Shown in pieces: positions 48,225 to 58,571 of a DNA stretch of 64,000 nt (positions are counted from its first letter, which is position 1; the number at the start of each line of letters is the position of its first letter). Below the pieces are notes generated by a model. It was not told the DNA's origin. It was given only the letters and a program-made list of their open reading frames with translations, and did not search any database. Made by a program: the position numbers and the translations under genes. Source of the DNA: Solea solea. Taxonomy: Eukaryota; Chordata; Actinopteri; Pleuronectiformes; Soleidae. The stretch covers positions 13,840,381 to 13,904,380 of the forward strand of contig NC_081136.1 in the NCBI RefSeq assembly GCF_958295425.1, written 5' to 3'.

Positions 48225-48640
48225 GTAGTTGTTGTACCATCTGCTTCAAGGTTTGACGTGTTGTGCAGTCAGAGATGTTCTTCTGCATACCTTGGTTTGG
48301 AGGAGATGTTATTAGAGTTACTGTTGCCTGACCTCTATCATTAAAAAGGCATTCTTCGACCGGACAACTGCTACTCACTGGCTATTTTCTGCTTTTCCCT
48401 GTAAACCTGGCTGTACATGAAAATCCAAGTAGATGAAAAGTTTCTCAAATACTCAGACCAACCCTTCTGGACACTACGTCCAAGGTCACTTAGACAGGTC
48501 ATCATGACCATGTCTACATGCCTAAATGCACTGATTTGTTGCCATATGTATTGACTGACTGACTGACTGACTGACTGATTGATTGGACATATGCGATACC
48601 AGTCAGTGTACCTAATAAATTGGTTGGTGAGTGTATACAA
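48225..48640 (-). mobile_element. Tc1/mariner-like transposon remnant with broken transposase
   Basis: Ends with GTACCTAATAAATTGGTTGGTGAGTGTATA, the same terminus as at 33105, inverted. Inside are recognisable but broken transposase-coding pieces on the - strand. A GACT microsatellite (48552-48584) interrupts it. Confidence 0.75.
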
Positions 48641-48669
48641 CATAGGTGTTTATTTTTAATGTGTTAACT

Positions 48670-48825
48670 TTAAAAGTTATCCATCCATACATTATCTACC
48701 GCTTTATCCTCCACCAGAGGGTCGCAGGGGGGTTTGCTGTGCCAATCTCAGCTGACATAGGGCGATAGGCGGGGTACACCCTGGACAGTTTGCCAGTTCA
48801 TTGCAGGGCCAACTTTAAAGGTTAA
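48670..48825 (+). repeat. Teleost repeat fragment (GGCGGGGTACACCCTGG type), copy 2
   Basis: Starts ATCCATCCATACATTATCTACCGCTTTATC and continues through AGAGGGTCGCAGGGGG to GGCGGGGTACACCCTGGACAG, a very common fish repeat, class uncertain. Confidence 0.75.
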
Positions 48826-51104
48826 TTGTGTTTTAATTTAGATTTTATAGAAAGCAGTCATAGTAAACAGCAATTAATCTCTCAGATCTCCTCCATCCAT
48901 CAATTCTCTGTCATAGAGTCCATATAAAAATGGATTCAGTCTTCAGATTTGAAAAGTGAAGTCGGATGGAACTAGGGGGCGACTCCACTGGTTGTAAGAA
49001 GAAAATGAGCCATTTATAGGAAAATGGATGATAAATCATGACCCATGAGTGGACACAGTGTCATTGACAGCTGAAATTGTCCAAGAGGAGCCTGGTTGCA
49101 GGTGATGCCTATGAATTTCTGGTTGCAGAAACTGACGTAGTGCTGATCAAAAATGCAAGTTTGTTCTGTAGCTTGAAGACTACGTCCATTTTTATACGGT
49201 TTGGAGAGGAGCTGCAGCCACAGAGTCCATTTTATCACTAATCTCTACTATTCTCACTAGAGGTAGACGAGTTAATTGGTCCGGCATTTTTAGTTAATTG
49301 TCAACGATTACACATTTTTGCTCCCACAATTAAACAGACAAATTCTCCTAAGCCCGTAAAACTTTATATCCAAACATTCAGCAATTTTGTGTATCATTGT
49401 AATTATCAGCATCATGTACCGTCAATTGGTCACTTATTCCTAAAGATTGGCATCGGCCATAGAAAAACCCTTATTGGTCGACCTCTAAATCACACTTGGT
49501 GTCTTCACAGTTAGCGGTAACTGCTGCGTCACATCCAGCCCATCCCGTGGCAGCATTTACAGTAATTGATGGTAATTATAAATCCTGTCTGAGACTGCAC
49601 AAATAAAGCTTGCGGCGAAACAGTCCTCAGTCGTGTGAATGTAGATTAATAGGTCATTATCAGGGTTATTAAACAACTATTCATACATTCAGCTCCAGTT
49701 ACAAACAAGGCCAGTGGTGAATGATTGATATGAAAATAGCAATCAAATCTGACAATCTGTGTTCAGGAGATGAAATTGGCTCTGACAACATGTCAGCCTC
49801 TTAAAGAGTAGTACGACATGAAAAGGCATTAGCCAGCACACACACACACACACACAAGAACAGCGTGCAGAGACGTTTGTCCAAACATGGCTCTCCATTC
49901 TCTCTCTCTCTGTTTGTCGATGTGATTTAAAACGACTGATCCATACGTCACAAGCTCTTTTAACGCGACCTCCGATGGTAGACATGCGTACATGGTGGTC
50001 GGGCCATGTCTCCACATTTGCATGCTATAGTGGCACGAGAGAAACCCCCACCACAATCTTTCAGTGGGACCACATTATCACTTGCAAATGGGGATCAATG
50101 ATTTCAAACAATAGCTCTGAGCATTCATACGTTTAGCGCTGAATGGAAACCATGTGCTCTGCGGGTTAGTGATGGTCACACTGGAGAAACGTGCTGACAG
50201 CTGTGGACAGCCTTGAGGTGAACATCAGACCAGAATAGTGCAGCCAAACGCGCAGTGCTATTCCTTTTGCTAAGAAAAAAAAAACATCTTTCCAGCCACT
50301 GTTGGCAGTAAGTCAATGTATCACATGTATTAAAGTACCCACAGTGCTCACCAGTCATCGATAGCCCTAAATGAGTGCATATGGTGCCTCGGCTTTGGGC
50401 GTCTTTTTGATCAGGTTGAGATTTTAATGGATTTCTCTTTGCCTCTGACAGACGAGGCCGGCTCGCAGCAGAATGCGAGCAGCCGCTGGGGTCATTTGAA
50501 CCTTGTGGTTGCAGAGCAGAGTGCTACAGACACAAAGAGCCAACGCTGCGTTCACAAGTGTCCGACAGCGAGAGAGTCAGGAAGTCTGGCGACTGTAAAC
50601 CTCACCCGACCCTGACCCCCACCCCCTCCTCCATCGCCACCACCCATCTCGGAGTCACTCCAAGACACGAGCAGCAGGCACACAGTCCTGCATGCTCCAC
50701 TTGTGAGTTGACTTGCAATCAGCACGTAAACGTGAACAATTTTTAAAATTTTTAGACCCCTGACCTAACCGTTGTTTATTATTAGCATTAATGTAAGCAG
50801 CATTTCTGCATTAAAATATAATAAAAAAATCACGGCAAGACTAACATACTTTGAGTTTTGTGAAACCAAAATGTTGCAAACACTATTTAATTCCATAGAA
50901 ACATGTTTGTTTTAAATGGCGCCTGCTGCTTTACTGTCACCGCTGTAATTTCTGGGACAAACCCTGTATGAAACATCAGAGTGAGTAAGACAGTAATCAG
51001 TGCTACTTGTTAGCTAATGTGTTGGCTTTTGGTTTTTCTACTAAGTGTATTTGTCTCTAATTGGCGTCTGCTGCATGTTCACTCTCCCTGTAACGTGGAA
51101 GCAA

Positions 51105-51470
51105 ACCAGACAAAAAGACAATTCCCATGATCCCACGCTGCTTCTCGCTATCATTAAACAATGTGTTTTGTTATTGTTTTGTTTGAGATTGAGACCTCTA
51201 GTGGCAGAGAATGCATACTGTGCATTTAAGTGAGGACCCATCGTGATTAATGTTCAGATGTTGGAGCCGTATTCATAGCTGGAAACACACAAGCCTCTTA
51301 CCCCTAACCTTAACCTAACCTAAACCCAGTTCTAAACCTAAAACCACGTCTTAACTTTCAACGAGCCATTTAAAATTGTGAAGACCAGCTAAAATGTCCT
51401 CACAATGATCGGTTTGAATCAAAATGTGTCCTTGCTGCCGACACACAAGCTCAAACTTAAACTATATTAT
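51105..51470. repeat. Two adjoining teleost repeat fragments
   Basis: 51105-51235 (AATTCCCATGATCCCACGCTG...) matches 20075-20195. 51236-51470 has GAGGACCCA, TAACCTTAACCTAACCTAAAC and GTGAAGACCAGCTAAAATGTCCTCAC, a common fish repeat with telomere-like CTAACC units. Confidence 0.65.
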
Positions 51471-52839
51471 CATATATTTCCAAACACACTATTATGTGAG
51501 TGATTTATATAATAATCCATAATTCAGTATATACCATGTATTTGAGATATTGATATAATATAAATATAATTGAGATTTTCATCTAAATAATAAAAAACAC
51601 ATTCCACCTTTACATAAAGCTAAATGTTTACCAGATGATTGCAGGTTTTCAAGCTCACCCTGTGTGACAATATTTTATTTAAATATATGTATAAAGCTAT
51701 GGCCGCAGAGGGACAGTGTTACTTTATGGTAACACGATTTAGACTTATAGGTTTTCGCTGCATTACACACAAAGATATTATTACTCCATGTAAATGTATA
51801 TTGGCTGTATAGTCTTGTCAATGAATATCCTCAGTCATTCAGACAACCATGCAAAGGTTTTACTAGACAAACTTGAAAAGTTTAAAGTAATGAAGCTGTA
51901 ATTTCACAGTTGGGAGTGTGATTTAGCAGCATTTTATTGTATACTATATAACAGCACACATCTCTAAAGTGTTTTTTAAAAGTGTGATTAATACAGTTAA
52001 ATAGCCACACCTTTTAATAATTTCACAATAAAACCTTAATTGTCACAGGTAAAGCCTGTAAAATAATAATGATTAGTAAAGTTCACCTTTCCTATATAGT
52101 TCTCCTTTTACATATACATGCTTTCGAAAAATAATATAAGATAATTGTATATTTTAGTTAACTTTACAATTTGTTACAAGCAAAACAACTTGTTGCTTAC
52201 GTGTTGCCTTTTTTGGTAGCAGTTCCTAAATTAAGGACATTTGTTTTGGTTTTAAAATTGTATCCTAATTTTAAGATTTAAAATTAAGTATTCCTTAAAT
52301 GACCACGTGGAGCAAAACCATTTCCTTTGTCCAAAAACAGCATCCCTTGTAAGTCCATTGTAAGAAACAATGAGATACAGTACAACTGGTCATGCACAGC
52401 AAAGGTATATCGGCAGGAATTCAGCAGAGAAAACAACAGATTTGCAGGCAGACAAAGTGGTTGAGTGAACTGGTTAACAGCGACGGGGCCTTGAACGGCT
52501 GTGACAGGGAGGGAGAAATGAGAGGCTCCAGCACTGAAGGGGGAAGTGACCCGGAAACGGTGTGTAAGTGCAGCTTGTCGGGCCCTTTAGGAAAAAATCT
52601 CTCTAGAAGCACTGATGCAAGTCCACCTAAATACACATTTGTCTTATTTCTCTGGCTCTTTCTGCAGAGATGTATTACTCAGCGACATTCATTTGTCTAA
52701 TAGCGAAGAAAAACAGATAGTGTGGAACCTCTGACTGCTTTTACCAGACCTTTTAAGTAAAGAAGTAAATAAAAGAGTCAATTGAACACCATTTAACCGA
52801 TTAGGTTAAATGGCTATCATAAGGGATAGTGTTACATTT

Positions 52840-53170
52840 AAGTCTTTTTGTATTACAATTTTAAATTACACATTATTTGGACCAAACAAACTCTGATTAC
52901 TGTAAATGAGAGTGCTGAAGTAACACTGAAGGAGTTCAATTTAGGATCCATTGACATTGTGTTAAATCTAATTCTTTAAATGTTCAAATGTTGAATTTAA
53001 CTCTATCAGGAACAAATACACTTTGGCTACTGTTACTTTTAGTGTTAACGTAGCATTGTTTACATAAATTAACCTTATCATAATCCAACACTCTGTAATT
53101 GTGTTGAATATAGCCATTTTAGTGTTAAAGTGTTGACTTTAACACTATAATATTGCTGAATTTACAGTGC
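52840..53170. repeat. GTGTTA/TAACAC-rich repeat
   Basis: GTGTTA or TAACAC recurs many times within about 330 bases, in both orientations, ending TAACACTATAA...TTTACAGTG. Looks like an eroded short-unit element. Confidence 0.6.
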
Positions 53171-54030
53171 ATTTAAGAAAAGTAGCATAGAAAACCCTTG
53201 CCCGCACATCATTTAACCAAACAAACTAGTTTTTTAACTTTAGTTTACTTTTTCTATTTACAGAAATAGATGATAAATATAAATAAACAAATTAAATCCA
53301 TTTTTTTCAACCTAAAGTTAAATTTAACAACCTACTGAAACACATTTCATTCCTCTTTACCTTGTACCCTTCACTTCTCAATATAAATATATATTTTTTT
53401 CCTGTGGCAGAAAATATGATAAAATTAATAATCGCCTGTGTTTGTTCTATATTTTTACAATTAAGGGTAACAAAAAAAAAACGAACATTACAGTGAGTTT
53501 ACTTTCAGAAGAGGAATACATTTGTCAGGCTGATAAAATGGCTCTCAAAGTTCTATGATATTTATCATATGTTTTAAAATGAAGAGATTACCTTTCAGAG
53601 TATTTGGTGAAGAGTCTGACTGCTGCAGGCACCAAAAACCACCATTACTTGCTTTTTGTGGGTCAAGACAAAAACCAGACTGTGTCACAGAAATGTGCTG
53701 TTGTTATGAAGGCTGAGGAAAAGTGTTGCATTTGCACTGAAAAATAAATGAATGCAGGAACGTGACCAGTAACAAATAGGTAACTTGATTGTAGAAGATG
53801 ATTCGTTGCAGGAAGTGTGACAAGAAACTAATTTTCAACCATTTTCTGACCTGTATGAATTTACAGAAACATTTACTGAACTTTGAGTTCGCTGATCTTT
53901 TTCCCTAATAACAGATTTTCTACGCCTTCTAAATTACCGACCAAATGCGTCATAAGGGTGTACAAATATTTCAAATGCTTTAATGAAGTTGTAGTTCTTT
54001 CAACACACACTTCGGCCATTTCACTTTCTT

Positions 54031-54036
54031 TTTATT
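54031..54036 (-). terminator. hmx4: Candidate hmx4 polyadenylation signal
   Basis: TTTATT on + reads AATAAA on the - strand, about 525 bases after the hmx4 stop. No exact AATAAA was seen nearer the stop on that strand. Confidence 0.35.
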
Positions 54037-54120
54037 GGAAAAACCCATCATTGTCATGATATAATAACTGTACTCACAGTTGAACAGTGTCATATGAAAG
54101 ATCAAGTCAAACAAACATAA

Positions 54121-54182
54121 TACTATAAACAAATACTATAATACTATAAACAAATACTATAATCCTATAAACAAAAATAATA
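54121..54182. repeat. 21-bp tandem repeat, 3 copies
   Basis: Two identical 21-base units (TACTATAAACAAATACTATAA) and a third diverged one. It lies within the inferred hmx4 3' UTR. Confidence 0.85.
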
Positions 54183-54559
54183 AGGCCACATGAATACAAG
54201 TGTTGTATCGCTCCACAGAAACTTCAACATAGGAGTTAGAAAGGAAGTGTTTTTGCGGTTTAGCAGAAGTTGATGCAGCATTATTCTTAACGTACATTCG
54301 GTCAGATGACATTACTGCGCAAAATAAAAACGAAAACGTACGTTGAAACCGTAATAATAATGATAATAACAAACATTTGGGATGGACAAAAAGTGGCACA
54401 TGCATGTCATGGATAGGTTTACATCGAAGTTTGTTGAATTTTACAAACTTAAAAAAAGAATCAATAAAATAAAATTATACAAAATAAGTGAGTGGCTTAT
54501 ATAAAGCCAGATATACAGTATACGTCCACGCACCCTAACATCCCGCGCAGAGGAAATGG

Positions 54560-54977
54560 TCAGTCCGCATCAAACAGGCCAAAATATTTGCCAGTGTTGG
54601 AGAAGTAGATGTAAGGCGCAGCGTTTGCCGTCGGGTAAATGAAGGGGAAAGACATGGGTAATAAACATCCGCTCAGCAGGCTGCTGTCTTTGTAAAAAGT
54701 CGGTAATTGCACGTTTTTTGCCGCCTCGGAGAAGTGATCCGCTGCCAGCGGCCCGTCCATGTCCGTGGACAGCTGCCTCTTCAGCTTGTTGCGGCGGTTC
54801 TGGAACCAGATTTTCACCTGCGTCTCTGTGAGCTGCAGAGAGCTGGCGAGACACGCTCTCTCCGAACTGCTCAGGTACCGCTTCATGTCAAAAGTGGCCT
54901 CCAGCTGGAAGATCTGTCTCTTGGAGAAGATGGTGCGCGTCTTCTTCTTCACTGTGGCTTTGGTGTCAGCAGTGGTT

Positions 54978-55021
<44 letters not shown>

Positions 55022-55119
55022 GGATGTGTCCTCCGGGCTTTGCGCACCGGGACAGGCGCCGGCGCTCTGCAGCGACGGTGTGTTTTCCTCGCTGTCCGCA
55101 CACTGGACTCTGGACTTAA
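54560..55119 (-). CDS. hmx4: hmx4 coding exon 2 (polyQ and homeodomain)
   Basis: The acceptor catccacag restores the frame. The exon encodes the polyglutamine tract, the entire homeodomain and the C terminus. Stop TGA at 54562-54560. Confidence 0.9.
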
Positions 55120-55942
55120 CTGTGGATGAAGCGACAAAACGTGCGTTGATGCAACTTTAAATTCAGGCACACTCCTGCCAACCTCGTGCGTAAAACACAT
55201 GATTGAGTTAAAATTCATTAATCATCAGTTGATGCTCAGAAAACATTTTTACTCGTTACCCTCAGTCTAACTCTTGTTAGCATTTTACGTATTGCTCTGC
55301 CTTAGAACTATCTACCACTTGAATAACAACGTCCCTGTTATCTTGTGCGTAATACGCATCTAAGAAAGCAGCACAATTCTGGAGATACGTAGTTTAAAAA
55401 AGTAACGACCCCAGGTTCCATAACGTCAGATTTGTTTTTTTTGAGGAAATAATTGTATTCGGTAACCTCAGACTAACTACTTTTACATATCTGAGCATCT
55501 TTACGCATCACTCTGCCTCTAAACGTATCTTGGATAACATATCCCTGCGTAACAATTGGTGCACAATTCTGGAGAAAAACAATAAAACAAAACCAAAAAA
55601 GTAACAACAGCAGACAATATAGACAATAGACAAATATTTGTTTTCGCGTTACTTTTAAGCATCTTTACGCATCACTCTGCCTCTAAGCATATCTATAATC
55701 TTTTTTGGAGAGACAACATTGAATGTACCTGTTCTCTCTGGGCTGCTGTCGTGTCTCCTCCGGACGTCCCACACCTCCTCATACTGCGCTTGGAACTCAT
55801 CCTTATATCCACTGTCCCTCTGCCACGTTGAGAGGTCAGACTCTCCTCCGTCCTCCTGCTTCAGGTTGAGAATGCTGTCGATGGTGAAGGTCAAAGAAGA
55901 GCTCCGGCTCGAGGCGTCCCCTTTGCTCATATTCCCGGACAT
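54560..55942 (-). CDS. hmx4: HMX-family homeobox protein, SOHo/Hmx4 type, complete, 2 coding exons
   Basis: Join 55942-55729, 55119-54560 on the - strand gives 257 residues. It is a nuclear DNA-binding factor of the NKL class; Hmx/SOHo genes act in ear, eye and sensory-neuron development (family knowledge). Near the N terminus FTIDSIL (19-25) fits the eh1 Groucho-recruitment pattern FxIxxIL. A pure run of 13 glutamines is at 106-118. The homeodomain is residues 129-188 with WFQNRRNK; it has NKLKRQ where hmx1 has NKWKRQ. The HMX signature [11 protein letters not shown] is present. The C terminus ([15 protein letters not shown]) differs from the ...QMTGLV end of hmx1, and with the tandem position this points to hmx4 rather than hmx2/hmx3. 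The intron is phase 1, GT-AG. It lies about 1.6 kb downstream of hmx1 on the same strand. Confidence 0.88.
54980..55018 (-). repeat. hmx4: (CAG)13 polyglutamine-coding tract in hmx4
   Basis: Thirteen uninterrupted CAG codons on the - strand (CTG on +), between SE and KTTADTK, just before the homeodomain. A pure codon run suggests slippage and possible length variation between individuals. Confidence 0.95.
55120..55728 (-). other. hmx4: hmx4 intron
   Basis: 609 bases with GT-AG borders, filled mostly by the degenerate tandem array. No coding potential seen. Confidence 0.8.
55250..55702. repeat. Degenerate tandem array in hmx4 intron, about 200-bp unit, 3 copies
   Basis: Blocks at 55253-55405, 55455-55600 and 55640-55702 share the order GTTAC(C), CATCTTTACGCATCACTCTGCCTCTAA, GTATCT/CATATCT, then GCACAATTCTGGAGA. 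The last block ends about 27 bases from the exon 1 donor. Confidence 0.7.
55729..55942 (-). CDS. hmx4: hmx4 coding exon 1 (eh1-like repressor motif)
   Basis: ATG at 55942-55940; encodes 71 residues ending SSPERT before the donor gtacat, phase 1. A second in-frame ATG is four codons downstream. An overlapping out-of-frame ATG lies five bases upstream. Confidence 0.87.
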
Positions 55943-57252
55943 TTCATCTGTCCCTCCGCGATTCCCGAAACACCGGCGTCTCCGTGCGCTCTGACCACCA
56001 TCGCTCCACGGCTGCGACTAGAGCGCAGAGGAGCCGGCGCGACGCTCTTCAACGAGCCGGAAGACTGCGGTCTGGCAGCTTTTGATTGGTGAGGTTGTGG
56101 GCCAGATGAGGGCGGGATGCTGGTTTTCCCGTCTGGCTGCCATATTGTAGAGTTATTAAACACTTTCCTGTCCTCAGACGGTGTGTAAGTATGTGTGCGC
56201 GCGCGCCAGCTGAATGCAAGCCACTGACGAAATTCAAGGCAACTGCATGTTTAAGCAGAGATTTAAAACTTTGCTGACATCACTGATTTCAATGATTGAT
56301 CTGTTGTTCGTTTCTTTTTCTTAGCTCTTTTTAATGTCTCACTGCTTTATATCTGATATGAAGAAGGAGTTCCCCAACTTCTATATATTTTTTTTCATGG
56401 TCTCTTTGACATGCAAAACATTATACATGTGCACATCTGCACCAATTAGTCAATTACTCTTGTATCTTAACTTAAATAGTACTGGTTCATACATACTTTC
56501 CCTACTTTCTTAAATATTTGTTGTGTAATTTCACTGCTGGAGAAGCACATTCTCACTGTGTGTAATAAACTCAAAAACCACAGAACACATTAAATGCATA
56601 GATTTTATTCACATTTGAATATATCTGCGTACAAAAGTCTGTTGTAATCTTAAATCAAAAATAAAAAACAAACAAACTTGGGTATTGCTCATACTGTCCC
56701 CATTTATGCTCACAGCTTTCAAGAGTCCCACACATCAAAATGCCTTTTCATAAAAGGATCACACAAGTCACAGGTTTCTTTTTCACGTGACTAATTGTCC
56801 AATCACACAGTGCAGTATATAGATACTTGATGTGTTTAGATCTTGTGAAATAAGTGTGTAAAACTGAGTGGAATATATTGCCTAGAAACCCCCAAAACAA
56901 ACTGAACCGGCACACAGTGGCTCTGACTTCAGCCTTAAACACAAAGCTAAAACTTGTAAAGTGAATGCATTTGAACTTTGAGTTTCACAGTTTAATCCTT
57001 CAAATCTCTAATCCATGCTTATACCCCTCTCTCCATGTTTTTTTTTTTTTTTTTTTTTTTACAGCTCACATTCTCATCTGGCTTTTTTAGTCACACATTT
57101 ACAAAGGCTGAAATGCAAATGCTGAGTTTTAAAATTCTACAAGCTCAAATGCCCGATTCTTAATTGTTTCAGTATCTGAATTGTCCATATAATTATGTAA
57201 ATAGTCACAAAATAGGACCATATTTAAATCCTGTGTGATCTTGTGTTGTTCC
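55943..57252. other. hmx4 upstream / hmx1 downstream spacer
   Basis: GC- and CpG-rich to about 56230 (hmx4 promoter side), then AT-rich. A T-run of 23 bases is at 57038-57060. No gene seen. Confidence 0.6.
56081..56090 (-). promoter_or_regulatory. hmx4: Inverted CCAAT box upstream of hmx4
   Basis: TTTGATTGGT on + reads ACCAATCAAA on -, about 145 bases upstream of the hmx4 ATG in GC-rich DNA. This is a plausible proximal promoter element; no TATA box was found. Confidence 0.4.
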
Positions 57253-57583
57253 ATCTGCAGAATGTGAACAAATAAAACTGAAAACCTTTTTTGCTGCATC
57301 TTTATTTGATTAATTGGTGTAAAAAGAGTCACAGGTATATGTGCTTGTTCGCTTTAACACCTCTCACACGCTTACAGTCACACCAGTTTGATCGTCCTTG
57401 TAGAAAAAAGTCCCACAGAAACAGTTAAGCACAGGATGAACTGTCCGCTTCTCTTTCTTCTCAGAATGTAAACTGCTACGAAAAAGAAAGATTTGCTGCT
57501 TCTTTATTATTTATTGTTGTCCAAAAAGTCACAGGTATGTGCTGGGCTGCACTTTTACAGTCACACCAGTCCGGTCATCTGCC
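57253..57583 (-). repeat. Tandem duplication of the hmx1 3' end
   Basis: 57455-57583 (hmx1 last codons, stop and early 3' UTR) is repeated in diverged form at 57253-57395, in the same orientation. Shared blocks are CAGAATGT, TTTGCTGC followed by a TTTATT, GAGTCACAGGTAT/AAGTCACAGGTAT, and TTACAGTCACACCAGT, which includes the stop codon. Confidence 0.7.
57503..57515 (-). terminator. hmx1: Candidate hmx1 polyadenylation signals
   Basis: Two TTTATT on + (AATAAA on -) at 57503-57508 and 57510-57515, about 50 bases after the stop. A further copy is at 57301-57306 in the duplicated downstream segment, so either could be used. Confidence 0.4.
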
Positions 57584-58000
57584 GTGTTATAAACGACACT
57601 GGCTGAGTGAAGTGAGGAGTCAGTGGATAGTTAATGGCACTAGAGAAGCCGGTCGGCAATGGCGACACTTGGGCCAGACTTGTGAAAGTTACAGGCGCTG
57701 GGATGTTCTCGCGATACAGCACGGGAACTCTGATGACCCTCTGTGCAGTGTAGGGCCGCACGGCCGCTCCGCCACTGCCGCCGGCCTCCATGTCTTCAGC
57801 GACCTGCCTCTTCCATTTGTTCCTGCGGTTCTGAAACCATATCTTCACCTGTGTCTCTGTGAGCTGCAGCGCAGTGGCGAGCGCGGCCCGCTCTGAGCTG
57901 CTCAGGTAGCGTTTCAGATCAAATGTGGACTCCAGCTGGAAGACCTGACTGCGGCTGAACACGGTGCGGGTTTTCTTCTTTCGAGTTTCTTTGGTGTCAC
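57561..58000 (-). CDS. hmx1: hmx1 coding exon 3 (homeodomain and C terminus)
   Basis: Acceptor ctgctcag; encodes [10 protein letters not shown], the homeodomain and the HMX1-type tail. Stop TGA at 57563-57561. Confidence 0.92.
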
Positions 58001-58473
58001 CTGAGCAGAGGAGAAGCTGTTATTTAAAAACTACAGTGAGCAACTTTTCAACATAGTGAAATAGCCGTTACATTAAAATGAGTTCACACAGTGCTGATTA
58101 AGTCTATCAGTGCCACATGATTCTCTGTGTTTCTCAGCAGTTTTTAGATCTGATGTTGCCCAGTGACATTTGTGCACTGCACTCAGGAAGCTATTTGGAA
58201 GGAAGCTAATCTCAAGACAAATGGTGGCAACGGCAACATTAAGCTGGTAGGGTGAGACGAGGACTAGTATTAGTATTAGTTTATTTAAAGACTGCAGTAT
58301 GACTGAGAAAACAGAGCCACAAACAGTTGCTGCTCTTATTTTCCCCTGTGCTGTCACTGTATACACACAAGCTCCCTCAGTCAGATCTGATAGTATTAGT
58401 CTGCTAAAATCAAAAATTACGCACTGCAGCTTTAAATTACCGGAAACCCCAATGGGTTCCCTGCAATTTCTAC

Positions 58474-58571
<98 letters not shown>

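Larger units (their letters stand above)
49251..54030. other. cpz-hmx4 desert, hmx4 side
   Basis: No exon recognised. Contains a CA repeat (49836-49856), family F and G pieces (51105-51470) and a GTGTTA-rich stretch (52840-53170). 49540-49770 and 52390-52690 look unique and may be regulatory. Confidence 0.45.

Noticed and set aside
51299..51345. Interstitial telomere repeat
   Set aside because: The CTAACC units are irregular and belong to a longer dispersed fish repeat that continues on both sides.
54707..55160. Cys- or Leu-rich open frames on + opposite hmx4 exon 2
   Set aside because: Shadow of the homeodomain exon and of the CAG run read on the other strand.
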